Shown in pieces: positions 16,511-24,310 of a stretch of DNA of 64,000 nucleotides. The translations under genes and the position numbers were made by a program. How positions within the stretch are numbered: position 1 is the first letter of the stretch; each line of letters begins with the position of its first letter. The stretch is taken from positions 1 through 64,000 of the forward strand of contig NZ_SRXU01000005.1 of the NCBI RefSeq assembly GCF_004792695.1. The letters run 5' to 3'. The DNA is from Sphingomonas naasensis. GTDB lineage: Bacteria; Pseudomonadota; Alphaproteobacteria; Sphingomonadales; Sphingomonadaceae. The notes below the pieces were generated by a model, which had not been told where the DNA came from, did not search any database, and saw only the letters and a list, made by a program, of their open reading frames with translations.

Positions 16511-17533
16511 ATGACGATCGAACCGATGGAAGCCCGGCTGGTTGCCGAATTGCCCGACGATGCCGGCTGGCAATTCGAGCCCAAATGGGACGGGTTTCGC
16601 TGCCTTGCCTTCAAGCAGGGCGATGCAGTCGAACTCCAGTCCAAATCGGGCAAGCCGCTGGCGCGCTATTTCCCCGAAATCGCGGCGGCGATCGCGGCGC
16701 TGCCGGTGGACCGGGTCGTGCTCGACGGCGAGCTGCTGATCCCGGCGGGGACGAGCCTGTCGTTCGCGGCGCTGCAGATGCGGCTCCATCCCGCCGAGAG
16801 CCGAATCCGCAAGCTCGCCGCCGAGACGCCGGCGCGGCTGATGCTGTTCGACTGCCTGTGGTCGCCCGAGCAGGGCGATCTGGCGGGGCGGCCGCTGGCC
16901 GAGCGGCGGATCGCGCTCGAGGCGTTCTACGCGCAGCACCGCTCGGCGACGCTGCGGCTCTCGCCGCTGACCGAGGATCCGAAGGTGGCACAACGCTGGC
17001 TCGACGGCGCGGGCGGCGCGCTCGACGGCGTGATCGCCAAGCGGCGCGACGACGCCTATCAGCCGGGCGAGCGCGCGATGCTGAAGGTCAAGCGGCTGCG
17101 CACCGCCGACTGCGTGGTCGGCGGCTTCCGCTATGCGAGCAAGAAGCGCGAGGTCGGCTCGCTGCTGCTCGGGCTCTATGACGAGGCCGGGCTGCTCCAC
17201 CATGTCGGCTTCACCTCGGCGATCGCCGCGGCCGACCGGCCCGAATTGACCACGCGGCTCGAGGCGCTGATCGCGCCGCCGGGCTTCACCGGCGACGCGC
17301 CGGGCGGGCCGAGCCGCTGGTCGACCGAGCGCTCGGCCGAATGGCAGCCGCTGCGGCCCGAGCTCGTCGCCGAGGTGCGCTATGATCACGTCACCGGGCG
17401 ACGCTTTCGCCACGGCACCGGGTTCCTGCGCTGGCGCCCGGACAAGGCGCCGCGGCAATGCACGATGGCGCAATTGGGCGAGGAAGCGCGGCCGGCCGTG
17501 ATCGCGGCGGCGCTCGATCACGCGGAAGGCTGA
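16511..17533 (+). CDS. ATP-dependent DNA ligase (LigC/LigD-ligase type)
   Basis: 340 residues: adenylation domain plus OB-fold, with no polymerase or nuclease module. The nucleotidyl-accepting lysine is in FEPKWDGFRCL (about residue 23). Other nucleotidyltransferase motifs are VLDGELLIP, RLMLFDCLW, DGVIAKRRDDAYQPG and the motif V lysines in MLKVKRLRTADCVV. Such stand-alone ligases serve nick or gap repair and, with Ku, end joining; no ku gene is seen here. The ATG at 16511 follows CGGGGG closely. The housekeeping NAD-dependent ligase must lie elsewhere. Confidence 0.9.
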   Translation: MTIEPMEARLVAELPDDAGWQFEPKWDGFRCLAFKQGDAVELQSKSGKPLARYFPEIAAAIAALPVDRVVLDGELLIPAGTSLSFAALQMRLHPAESRIRKLAAETPARLMLFDCLWSPEQGDLAGRPLAERRIALEAFYAQHRSATLRLSPLTEDPKVAQRWLDGAGGALDGVIAKRRDDAYQPGERAMLKVKRLRTADCVVGGFRYASKKREVGSLLLGLYDEAGLLHHVGFTSAIAAADRPELTTRLEALIAPPGFTGDAPGGPSRWSTERSAEWQPLRPELVAEVRYDHVTGRRFRHGTGFLRWRPDKAPRQCTMAQLGEEARPAVIAAALDHAEG

Positions 17534-17550
17534 ATGCCCGCAAGCGCCAG

Positions 17551-17592
17551 TTCGTCGCGTCAAAATAGACTTTCGTCGCGCGAAAATCGTGT
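17551..17592. repeat. Two direct repeats TTCGTCGCG..AAAAT, 21-bp period
   Basis: TTCGTCGCGTCAAAATAGAC (17551-17570) and TTCGTCGCGCGAAAATCGTG (17572-17591) are 21 bp apart, two turns of the helix. They lie upstream of the small secreted protein gene and could be tandem sites for an activator or response regulator. Confidence 0.55.
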
Positions 17593-17655
17593 TTGGTCGG
17601 CTGCGTGGTGTAGGGCTGCCGCCAACGGCAATCGGGTCTCCGGGGGGAGATGACA

Positions 17656-17916
17656 ATGAAACCATTTTACGCGCTCATCGCCTCCGGCGCTGCCCTGCTC
17701 ATCCCCGCCGCGGCGGCGCAGGACGCATCGCAGGCCGCGCCGGCGAAGCCGCCCGAGGAAAAGAAGGTCTGCCGCCGCGTGACGCCGACGGGCAGCGTGA
17801 TGTCGAAGCGGATTTGCCTGACGGCGGCCGAGTGGAAGCAGCTGAACGGCGAATATGATCGGCAGAGCGCCGCGCTGCGCGAAAATCAGGGCCGCAGCGG
17901 CGCCACGCCGCGCTAG
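17656..17916 (+). CDS. Small secreted protein, function unknown
   Basis: 86 residues. Residues 1-21 form a signal peptide (MKPFYALIASGAALLIPAAAA, cleavage before QDAS). The mature part has KKVCRRVTPTGSVMSKRIC, placing two cysteines 16 residues apart that could form a disulfide in the periplasm, then LTAAEWKQL. I recognise the same arrangement from small sphingomonad proteins of unknown role. The ATG at 17656 is chosen because GGGGGAG is six bases upstream; ATG 17650 touches that SD. The TAG stop at 17914-17916 is partly supplied by the MITE-like element that begins at 17916. Confidence 0.75.
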   Translation: MKPFYALIASGAALLIPAAAAQDASQAAPAKPPEEKKVCRRVTPTGSVMSKRICLTAAEWKQLNGEYDRQSAALRENQGRSGATPR

Positions 17917-18098
17917 GGTCCGTACGCAATACCCACAACGGTCGGGATCGCGCGCAGCGGCGGGCCGCTTTTGTCGCACAGCCACGTCACGAGCCAAGTC
18001 CTTGGGGTCACGATGACACCGCATCGCTCCCTCCTCGTTCCTCCCCGTGCGCCAAAATCGGCTCCGTCACGACCATTGCGGGTATTGAGTACGGACCC
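17916..18098. mobile_element. MITE-like element with 30-bp terminal inverted repeats, TA-flanked
   Basis: Left end GGGTCCGTACGCAATACCCA and right end TGCGGGTATTGAGTACGGACCC (with adjoining bases) are inverted repeats of about 30 bp with three mismatches. The 183-bp unit is flanked by TA on both sides (17914-17915 and 18099-18100), consistent with a TA target duplication as used by IS630/Tc1-type and some IS5-group transposases. No open frame encodes a transposase, so it would need one in trans. Confidence 0.82.
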
Positions 18099-18170
18099 TA
18101 GGCCGCGACGGGGCGCTTGACGGCGCGCGCACGACTTGGTTCGTGCCGCGCGTTCCGCAAAGAGGCTCCG

Positions 18171-18542
18171 ATGCACGTCACGCATGATCCCGCCGCCGCT
18201 TCCGCCGAGACGATCGGATTCGACCAGTTCCTCGCGGTGGACATCCGCGTCGGGACGATCGTCGAGGCGCTGCCGTTCCCCGAGGCGCGCAAGCCGGCGT
18301 ACAAGCTGCTGATCGATTTCGGGCCGGTGATCGGGCGCAAGCGCTCCTCGGCGCAGATCACCGAGCATTATTCGCTGGAGGAGCTGCCGGGGATGCAGGT
18401 CGCCGCGGTGGTCAATTTCCCGCCGCGCCAGATCGGGCCGGTGATGTCCGAAGTGCTGACGCTGGGCTTTCCCGATGAAGCGGGCAAGGTCGTGCTGTTC
18501 CAGCCGACCACGCCTGTCCCGAACGGGGGCAGGCTGTTCTGA
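18171..18542 (+). CDS. csaA: tRNA-binding (EMAP-II/OB-fold) domain protein, CsaA-like
   Basis: 123 residues. The CsaA pattern is complete: FLAVDIRVGTIVEALPFPEARKPAYKLLIDFG, then KRSSAQITEHYSLEELPGMQVAAVVNFPPRQIGP and a C-terminal VLLF-like KVVLFQPTTPVPNGGRLF. CsaA forms dimers, binds tRNA and has chaperone-like activity linked to protein secretion in Bacillus; its role in alphaproteobacteria is unclear. The ATG at 18171 is preceded by AAAGAGG. Its upstream region is the MITE-like element. Confidence 0.9.
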   Translation: MHVTHDPAAASAETIGFDQFLAVDIRVGTIVEALPFPEARKPAYKLLIDFGPVIGRKRSSAQITEHYSLEELPGMQVAAVVNFPPRQIGPVMSEVLTLGFPDEAGKVVLFQPTTPVPNGGRLF

Positions 18543-18548
18543 CCGTTG

Positions 18549-18562
18549 CGGTAGCGGTACCA
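18549..18562. promoter_or_regulatory. LacI-type operator candidate upstream of a secreted carbohydrate-binding-like gene
   Basis: CGGTAGCGGTACCA contains the imperfect palindrome GGTAGCGGTACC, 10 of 12 positions symmetric with a central CG, the form expected of LacI/GalR-family sites. A TTGACG hexamer follows at 18571-18576. The regulator is not identified; the LacI protein at 60117 is one candidate. Confidence 0.5.
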
Positions 18563-18631
18563 CTTTGCCGTTGACGACGCGAAGGCGCGGCATAGTCTCC
18601 GATCCCAACGATATAATGGGAGGGGGAATCC

Positions 18632-19186
18632 ATGAACCTACGGATCGCGCTCGCGCTCGGCGCGGCGATGCCCGCGTTGTTCGCCGTGCCGGGCGTCGCG
18701 CAACAGGCGCAATCGAGCGACGACGCGCTGGCCGAGAAGGTGATCAACAACACCAATCCGGCCAGCTTTCAGGTCTATGGCCTGACGCCCGCGCCCAAGA
18801 CGGTCAGCGACAAGGCAGTGCAGGGCGGCAAGGCGCTGCGCATTCCGGTGACCGGATCTGGCAATCCGTGGAGCATCGGCGTCAATGTGCCGCTGACGAG
18901 GCCGGTCAAGGCAGGCGACAAGATCGTCGTCGCCTTCTACGCGCGGCTGAGCAAGGCCGAAGCCACGAGCGCGAAGCTCAATGCCCAGCTCCAGCTCTCG
19001 GCGGCGCCCTATACCGCGATCTTCGCGAAGAGCTTCGACGCGACGCCGGAGTGGCAGTTCCTCCAGTTCGCCGGCAAGGCGGACAGGGATTATGCAGTGG
19101 GCGCGCTCACCGCGGCGTTCCACGTCAACACCGGCAACCATGTGCTCGATCTGGGGCCGGTCGCGGTGTTCGACATGGGGCAATAG
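18632..19186 (+). CDS. Secreted carbohydrate-binding-like protein
   Basis: 184 residues with a signal peptide (cleavage near GVAQQA, residue 24). The rest is a single beta-rich domain resembling the jelly-roll carbohydrate-binding modules found in front of glycoside hydrolases in Caulobacter and sphingomonads: GGKALRIPVTGSGNPWSIGVNVPLTRPVKAGDKIVVAFYARL and TPEWQFLQFAGKADRDY, ending in HVLDLGPVAVFDMG. No catalytic domain is attached. Binding of a plant-type glycan is inferred, not shown. The SD GGGAGGGGG lies just before the ATG. A LacI-type site upstream suggests sugar control. Confidence 0.6.
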   Translation: MNLRIALALGAAMPALFAVPGVAQQAQSSDDALAEKVINNTNPASFQVYGLTPAPKTVSDKAVQGGKALRIPVTGSGNPWSIGVNVPLTRPVKAGDKIVVAFYARLSKAEATSAKLNAQLQLSAAPYTAIFAKSFDATPEWQFLQFAGKADRDYAVGALTAAFHVNTGNHVLDLGPVAVFDMGQ

Positions 19187-19192
19187 GCCCGT

Positions 19193-19924
19193 TCAGGCGC
19201 GGCGCGCGGTGACCAGATAATCGAGGCTGGTATCGTCCGAGAGGACGAAGCCGCGCGCCGGCGAGAAGCCGAGCCCGCGCAGATTGCCGACTTCGAGGCC
19301 GGCGCCTTCGAGCAGCTCGGTCAGCTCGGCCGGGGTGAGGAACTGGTGCCAGTCGTGCGTGCCCTTGGGAATCGCGCCGCTGCCCTCGCCCAGGGTGATC
19401 ATCGCGAGGCGCGAGAGCGCGGTGCGGTTCGGCGTCGAGAGGATCATCAGCCCGCCCGGCGCGAGCGCGTCGGCGAGACCGGCGACGAAGGCGGCAGGGT
19501 TCGAGACATGCTCGATCACTTCCATCGAGGTGACGAGATCGAAGCGGCGGCCGGGCAGGTCCTCGATCCCGCCGGCGACATAGGCGATGTCGAGCCCCAC
19601 CGCCGCGGCATGGGCGCGGGCGGCGCCGATATTCTCGGGCGCGGCGTCGAGCCCGGTGATCTGCGCGCCGAGCCGGGCGAGCGGCTCGACGAGCAGCCCC
19701 GCGCCGCAGCCGACGTCGAGCGCGGTCTTGCCGGCGAGCGGGGCGAACGCCATGCCGTCGCCGTCCCAATGCTCGTCGGTGACTTCGCGGATATAGGCGA
19801 GCCGCGCGGGGTTGAGCCGGTGGAGCATCGCCGAGGAACCGCGCGGATTCCACCAGTCGGCGGCGAGCCGGCCGAAATGCTCAGCTTCATGCCGGTCAAT
19901 AGTTGCTTTGGTTGCGTTCGCCAT
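19193..19924 (-). CDS. ubiG: Ubiquinone biosynthesis O-methyltransferase
   Basis: 243 residues. The N-terminal helix AEHFGRLAADWWNPRGSSAMLHRLNPARLAYI is diagnostic for UbiG/Coq3. SAM-binding motif I is ALDVGCGAGLLVEPLARLGA, the acidic residue after strand 2 is in GLDAAPENI, and MEVIEHV carries motif II. It catalyses both O-methylation steps of ubiquinone synthesis at the membrane. It is divergent from lysC, 58 bp apart, an arrangement common in alphaproteobacteria. coq7 at 42081 works in the same pathway. Confidence 0.95.
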   Translation of the reverse strand: MANATKATIDRHEAEHFGRLAADWWNPRGSSAMLHRLNPARLAYIREVTDEHWDGDGMAFAPLAGKTALDVGCGAGLLVEPLARLGAQITGLDAAPENIGAARAHAAAVGLDIAYVAGGIEDLPGRRFDLVTSMEVIEHVSNPAAFVAGLADALAPGGLMILSTPNRTALSRLAMITLGEGSGAIPKGTHDWHQFLTPAELTELLEGAGLEVGNLRGLGFSPARGFVLSDDTSLDYLVTARRA

Positions 19925-19982
19925 GGGCCGCTCCTATCAGGCCGCCTCATCCTACCCAAGGCCCGGAAAACAAGCACCCGAC

Positions 19983-21263
19983 ATGGCACGCATCGTGATG
20001 AAGTTCGGCGGCACCTCGATGGCCGGCATCGAGCGGATCCGCAATGTGGCGGCGCGCGTCAAACGCGAATGGGAAGCGGGCAACGAGGTTGCGGTGGTGG
20101 TCTCGGCGATGGCCGGCGAGACCGACCGGCTGGTCAATTTCTGCCGCGAGGCGAGCTCGCTCTACGACCCGCGCGAATATGACGTGGTGGTCTCCGCCGG
20201 CGAGCAGGTGACCTCCGGGCTGCTCGCGGTCGCGCTCCAGGCGCTCGGCGTGCCGGCGCGCTCGTGGCTCGGCTCGCAGGTCGCGATCCACACCGATGCC
20301 GCGCACGCCAAGGCGCGGATCAAGACGATCGATGCCGCCGGGCTCGAGCAAGGCTGGGCGCGCGGCGAAGTGGCGGTGATCCCCGGGTTCCAGGGCGTGA
20401 CCGACGATGGCAGCAACCGCGTCACCACGCTCGGCCGCGGCGGATCGGATACCAGCGCGGTGGCGGTGGCGGCGGCGGTCAAGGCCGACCGCTGCGACAT
20501 CTACACCGATGTCGACGGAGTCTACACCACCGACCCGCGGATCGTGCCGCGCGCGCGCAAGCTCAAGAAAGTGACGTACGAGGAAATGCTGGAGCTCGCC
20601 AGCGTAGGGGCCAAGGTGCTCCAGACGCGCTCGGTGGGGCTGGCGATGAAGGAAAATGTCCGCGTCCAGGTGCTGTCGTCGTTCACCGGCGACGACGCGC
20701 CGATGGCGGACACGCTGCCCGGAACGATGATCGTGGGCGAAGAGGAGATTCAGGACGTGGAAAGCCAGCTCATCACCGGCATCGCGCACGACAAGAACGA
20801 AGCCAAGATCACGCTGACCGCGGTGCCCGACAAGCCGGGCGCGGTGGCGTCGATCTTCACGCCGCTGGCCGAGGCCAACATCAACGTCGACATGATCATC
20901 CAGAACATCGCGCACCAGAGCGCGGGTTCGGCGAGCGCGACCGACGTGACCTTCACCGTGCCGGCGGCGGACCTCGCCCGCTCGATCGAGACGCTCAACC
21001 AGTCCAAGCCCGACATCGGCTTCGCCGAGCTGCTCCAGGACACGCGCGTCGCCAAGATCTCGGTGGTCGGCGTAGGGATGCGCAGCCATGCCGGCGTCGC
21101 CGCGACGATGTTCAAGACATTGGGCGCGCGCGGCATCAACATCCAGGCGATCACCACCAGCGAGATCAAGGTCTCGGTGCTGATCAACGAGGACGAGACC
21201 GAGCTGGCGGTGCGCGTGCTGCACACCGCCTATGGCCTCGATGCGGAGGACGCCGCGGCCTGA
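19983..21263 (+). CDS. lysC: Aspartate kinase
   Basis: 426 residues. The kinase domain starts MARIVMKFGGTSMAG (the KFGGTS motif) and has VVVSAMAGETD, SAGEQVTSGLLA and TLGRGGSDTSAVA. Two ACT domains follow (about residues 265-420), with GIAHDKNEAKITLTAVPDKPG and KISVVGVGMRSHAGVAATMF, so feedback inhibition by lysine and/or threonine is expected. It makes aspartyl phosphate for lysine, threonine and methionine. Start ATG 19983 gives the standard N-terminus; the frame is open upstream but that part is antisense to ubiG. Confidence 0.96.
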   Translation: MARIVMKFGGTSMAGIERIRNVAARVKREWEAGNEVAVVVSAMAGETDRLVNFCREASSLYDPREYDVVVSAGEQVTSGLLAVALQALGVPARSWLGSQVAIHTDAAHAKARIKTIDAAGLEQGWARGEVAVIPGFQGVTDDGSNRVTTLGRGGSDTSAVAVAAAVKADRCDIYTDVDGVYTTDPRIVPRARKLKKVTYEEMLELASVGAKVLQTRSVGLAMKENVRVQVLSSFTGDDAPMADTLPGTMIVGEEEIQDVESQLITGIAHDKNEAKITLTAVPDKPGAVASIFTPLAEANINVDMIIQNIAHQSAGSASATDVTFTVPAADLARSIETLNQSKPDIGFAELLQDTRVAKISVVGVGMRSHAGVAATMFKTLGARGINIQAITTSEIKVSVLINEDETELAVRVLHTAYGLDAEDAAA

Positions 21264-21323
21264 TCGCGCGGCTGCGTTTCTGACATCTTTCCGCCGCCTT
21301 CGGGCGGCATCGCTCGCAGCGCC

Positions 21324-22127
21324 TTGCCCGTAGCCGAGTCCATCGCAACGCGCCCGAGCGCTTCCGTCCGGCTGCGCGCGTCGCTTGGCCAACGCGGCAT
21401 CGCCTTCGGCCTCGCGCTGCTCGTCGAGCTGCTGGTGGCGCTGCTGCTGTGGTTCGTCGCGCCGGCGATCCGGACGAGGGAGGAGGACCGGGTGCCCGCG
21501 GTGTTCGGCATCGAAGCCTCGGGCGACCATGAGGCGGCCGATCGCAAGGAAGCGCGTGCGCGCCAGCCCAGGACCGAGCCGAGCAAGCCGCGCCCGCTCC
21601 CGCCGAAACCGGTCGAACCGCCGCCCGAAACCCCCGACCCGCCGACCCCGCAGCTGCCCGCGGATTTCGTCAAATTAACCCGTCCCGACTTTCGCGCGGC
21701 CGACATCGCGGACAAGGGCGCGCCCCATGACGCGACGCCGAGGCGGGAAACCGCCGCGAACGACGCCGGCGGCGCGCCCGGAGACAGCCCGGTGATCGCG
21801 AAGGGCCCCAATGGCCAATCGATATACCGGGGCGATTGGTACCGGATGCCGACCGCCGCCCAGATCATCCCCTATATTTCGCGCCGGGCGCTGAACCGGG
21901 CGGGCGAGGGAGTCATCCTCTGCCGCATCGTCGCCGACCACCGGGTCGAGGATTGCCAGGAGCTGCGCGAGACGCCGCGCGGCTCGGGCTATGCCGGCAC
22001 GGCACGGCAGGCGGCTTGGCAATTCCGCGTGCGGGCGCCGCGCATCAACGGCCGCGAAGTGCTCGGCAGCCTCGTCCAGATCACGGTTCCGTTCGCCGGC
22101 GCCAGGGACGACGCAGCGGACGAATGA
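21324..22127 (+). CDS. TonB-like energy transducer protein
   Basis: 267 residues from TTG 21324, since no ATG or GTG occurs before the membrane segment. A cytoplasmic basic N-terminus, one transmembrane helix (about residues 26-47, GIAFGLALLVELLVALLLWFV) and a Pro/Lys-rich periplasmic stretch (PSKPRPLPPKPVEPPPETPD) precede a TonB-type C-terminal domain (GEGVILCRIVADHRVEDCQE, then AAWQFRVRAPRINGREV). It would transmit proton-motive energy to TonB-dependent receptors such as the one at 57013. No exbB or exbD is adjacent. The two Cys in the C-terminal domain are unusual and may form a disulfide. Start is uncertain and lacks a clear SD. Confidence 0.7.
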   Translation: MPVAESIATRPSASVRLRASLGQRGIAFGLALLVELLVALLLWFVAPAIRTREEDRVPAVFGIEASGDHEAADRKEARARQPRTEPSKPRPLPPKPVEPPPETPDPPTPQLPADFVKLTRPDFRAADIADKGAPHDATPRRETAANDAGGAPGDSPVIAKGPNGQSIYRGDWYRMPTAAQIIPYISRRALNRAGEGVILCRIVADHRVEDCQELRETPRGSGYAGTARQAAWQFRVRAPRINGREVLGSLVQITVPFAGARDDAADE

Positions 22128-22178
22128 ACCGCGTTCCGGCTTGCCGGGAAGCCGGTAGCGGGTCTAGGCCCTGCCGCC

Positions 22179-23210
22179 ATGACCATTGACAGCACGATCG
22201 GCGCCGAGCGCCTGACCCGCCGCATGGCGCGCGGGTGCGAATTCCTGGGCAGCGAGGTCGCGATCCTCGGCGGCGCGATGTCGTGGGTTTCCGAGCGCAA
22301 CCTCGTCGCGGCGATCTCGAACGCCGGCGGCTTCGGCGTGATCGCCTGCGGCGCGATGACCCCCGAGCTGCTCGACAAGGAGATCGCGGCGACCAGGACG
22401 CTCACCGACAAGCCGTTCGGCGTCAACCTGATCACGATGCACCCGCAGCTGTTCGAGCTGATCGAGGTCTGCGCGAAGCACCGGGTGGGCCATGTCGTGC
22501 TCGCCGGCGGACTGCCCCCGGCGGGCAGCCTCGACGCGATCAAGGGCAATGGCGCGAAGCTGATCTGCTTCGCCCCGGCGCTGAGCCTCGCCAAGAAGCT
22601 GATCCGATCGGGCGTCGATGCGCTGGTCGTCGAGGGCATGGAGGCCGGCGGGCATATCGGCCCGGTCTCGACCAGCGTGCTCGCGCAGGAGATATTGCCC
22701 GAGGTGGCGAGCCAGGTGCCGGTGTTCGTCGCCGGCGGGATCGGCCGCGGCGAGCTGATCGCCGGCTATCTCGACATGGGCGCGGCGGGCGTCCAGCTCG
22801 GCACGCGCTTCGTCTGCGCGACCGAGAGCATCGCGCATGCCAATTTCAAGAAGGCGTTCATCCGCGCATCGGCGCGCGATGCGGTGGCGAGCGTCCAGAT
22901 CGACCCGCGGCTTCCCGTCATCCCCGTCCGCGCGCTCAAGAACGCCTCGTCCGAGCTATTCACCGCCAAGCAGCGCGAAGTCGCCCAGCTGCTCGACGAC
23001 GGCAAGGTCGAGATGATGGAGGCGCAGCTGCAGATCGAGCATTATTGGGCGGGCGCGCTGCGCCGCGCTGTGATCGACGGCGATGTCGAACATGGCAGCG
23101 TGATGGCGGGCCAGTCGGTCGGCATGGTCAACAAGGAAGAGCCGGTCGCCGACATCATCGCGATGCTGATGGGCGAAGCCGCGCACGCGCTGGAGAAGCG
23201 GGCAGTATAA
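22179..23210 (+). CDS. Nitronate monooxygenase / FabK-like FMN oxidoreductase
   Basis: 343 residues, TIM-barrel FMN protein of the 2-nitropropane dioxygenase family: LGGAMSWVSERNLVAAISNAGGFGVIACGAM, later GVDALVVEGMEAGGHIGPV with the conserved EGxEAGGH block, then VFVAGGIGRGELIAGYLDMGAAGVQLGTRF for phosphate binding. Some members oxidise alkyl nitronates and others are enoyl-ACP reductases (FabK); the C-terminal 90 residues are helical as in the larger members. The precise reaction is not decided by sequence. The ATG 22179 is in a short gap after the TonB-like gene. Confidence 0.85.
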   Translation: MTIDSTIGAERLTRRMARGCEFLGSEVAILGGAMSWVSERNLVAAISNAGGFGVIACGAMTPELLDKEIAATRTLTDKPFGVNLITMHPQLFELIEVCAKHRVGHVVLAGGLPPAGSLDAIKGNGAKLICFAPALSLAKKLIRSGVDALVVEGMEAGGHIGPVSTSVLAQEILPEVASQVPVFVAGGIGRGELIAGYLDMGAAGVQLGTRFVCATESIAHANFKKAFIRASARDAVASVQIDPRLPVIPVRALKNASSELFTAKQREVAQLLDDGKVEMMEAQLQIEHYWAGALRRAVIDGDVEHGSVMAGQSVGMVNKEEPVADIIAMLMGEAAHALEKRAV

Positions 23211-23214
23211 CCAT

Positions 23215-23254
23215 TTATCCCCTTTTGCTTTCCAGAAGCGGCAAAAGGGGATAA
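23215..23254. promoter_or_regulatory. Perfect 14-bp palindrome at the promoter/RBS of the nucleotidyltransferase gene
   Basis: TTATCCCCTTTTGC (23215-23228) and GCAAAAGGGGATAA (23241-23254) pair perfectly around a 12-base centre. The right arm holds the only SD-like sequence (AAAAGGGGA) before ATG 23264 and a possible -10 GATAAT (23250-23255). It could be an operator or an mRNA hairpin masking the ribosome site. Confidence 0.75.
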
Positions 23255-23263
23255 TCTCGCGCG

Positions 23264-24310
23264 ATGATCGTCCTTGACGGAAATCAGATCCGACAGTTGA
23301 TCGATGTCGAGCATGTCTATCGTGCCTATCGCGACGCCTTGCGCGATCGCGAGACACGCTTCCGCGGGTCCCTGAGCTGGAAAACCGTCGCCGGACACGA
23401 ATATCTGTATCAGAAGCGCAACGCGGTGGCGAAGAGCCTCGGCCGCAGGTCCGCCAATACCGAGCGCATCTATGACCAGTTCCGCACGGGCCGCGCGGAA
23501 GCGAGGCAACGCGTCGCGACGCTCGATTTGCGGCTTCGCGCGATGGCGCCGATCAACCGCGCGATGCGGCTCGGGCGCGTACCGATCATGTCGGCGCGCG
23601 TGCTGCGCAAGCTCGACCGGCTCGGACTTCTCGGACACGGGTTCCGCGTAGCCGGCACGCATGCTCTCTATGCCTATGAATCGCTCGCCGCGGTCCATTT
23701 CGACAATCGGCACGTCGCCACACTGGATATCGACCTGCTATATGATGCGAGGTCGACCATCAAATTGGTGGGAGAGGGCGATTCGGGACTGATCGACCAG
23801 CTGCAAGCGCTCGACCGCACCTTCCGCCCGACCGAGCCCGGAAGTTTTCGGGCGGTCAATGACGCCGGCTTCATGGTCGATCTCATCACGCCCCTGCCCC
23901 GCAATCCCGGGACCGCGCGCTCACCCGGCCGTCTGGGAGGCCCCGACGACGTACGCGCTGTCGAGATAGCGGGCCTGCAATGGCTGGAGAATAGTCGGCC
24001 CATTGACCGAGTCGTGCTCGATGAGCGCGGGTATCCGCTTCGCATCGTGGCGCCGGACCCCCGCGCCTTTGCCGTTCACAAATCCTGGGTGGCACAGCGC
24101 GACGACCGCGATCCCGGCAATCGGCGTCGTGATCTCGCACAGGCGCGCGCCGTAGCCTCGATCCTTGTGCACCAACTCCCCGAACTTCGCTTCGACGACC
24201 CTTCGCTACTTTATCTTCCGGCCGATCTGCGCAAGGCGGGCGAGGCGCTGACCGCAGAGGTCGAGGCCCGCCGCTTTCGTCCCGGCCATGACGAGGAGGA
24301 CTGGGTCTAG
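23264..24310 (+). CDS. GSU2403-family nucleotidyltransferase-fold protein
   Basis: 348 residues. It matches the NTP_transf_8 group (PF12281): an N-terminal helical part with WKTVAGHEYLYQKRN, a basic middle region, then GFRVAGTHALYAYESLAAV and the metal-binding pair in HVATLDIDLLYD (Asp-x-Asp type), followed by MVDLITPLPR and VAPDPRAFAVHKSWVAQR. Function is undefined; relatives resemble defence or toxin-antitoxin nucleotidyltransferases. Codon use is less GC-biased than neighbours, and the palindromic promoter suggests self-contained control, both pointing to horizontal acquisition. It ends in a CTAG shared with the convergent gene. Confidence 0.75.
   Translation: MIVLDGNQIRQLIDVEHVYRAYRDALRDRETRFRGSLSWKTVAGHEYLYQKRNAVAKSLGRRSANTERIYDQFRTGRAEARQRVATLDLRLRAMAPINRAMRLGRVPIMSARVLRKLDRLGLLGHGFRVAGTHALYAYESLAAVHFDNRHVATLDIDLLYDARSTIKLVGEGDSGLIDQLQALDRTFRPTEPGSFRAVNDAGFMVDLITPLPRNPGTARSPGRLGGPDDVRAVEIAGLQWLENSRPIDRVVLDERGYPLRIVAPDPRAFAVHKSWVAQRDDRDPGNRRRDLAQARAVASILVHQLPELRFDDPSLLYLPADLRKAGEALTAEVEARRFRPGHDEEDWV

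Noticed and set aside
15545..17665. A long minus-strand frame spanning ung, DUF1810 and the ligase
   Set aside because: It passes antisense through the DNA ligase and is out of frame with ung and DUF1810; no domain is visible.
18612..18617. TATAAT as -10 promoter of the gene at 18632
   Set aside because: It is 15 bases from the ATG, so the transcript would start inside or after the SD GGGAGGGGG; no -35 at the right distance.
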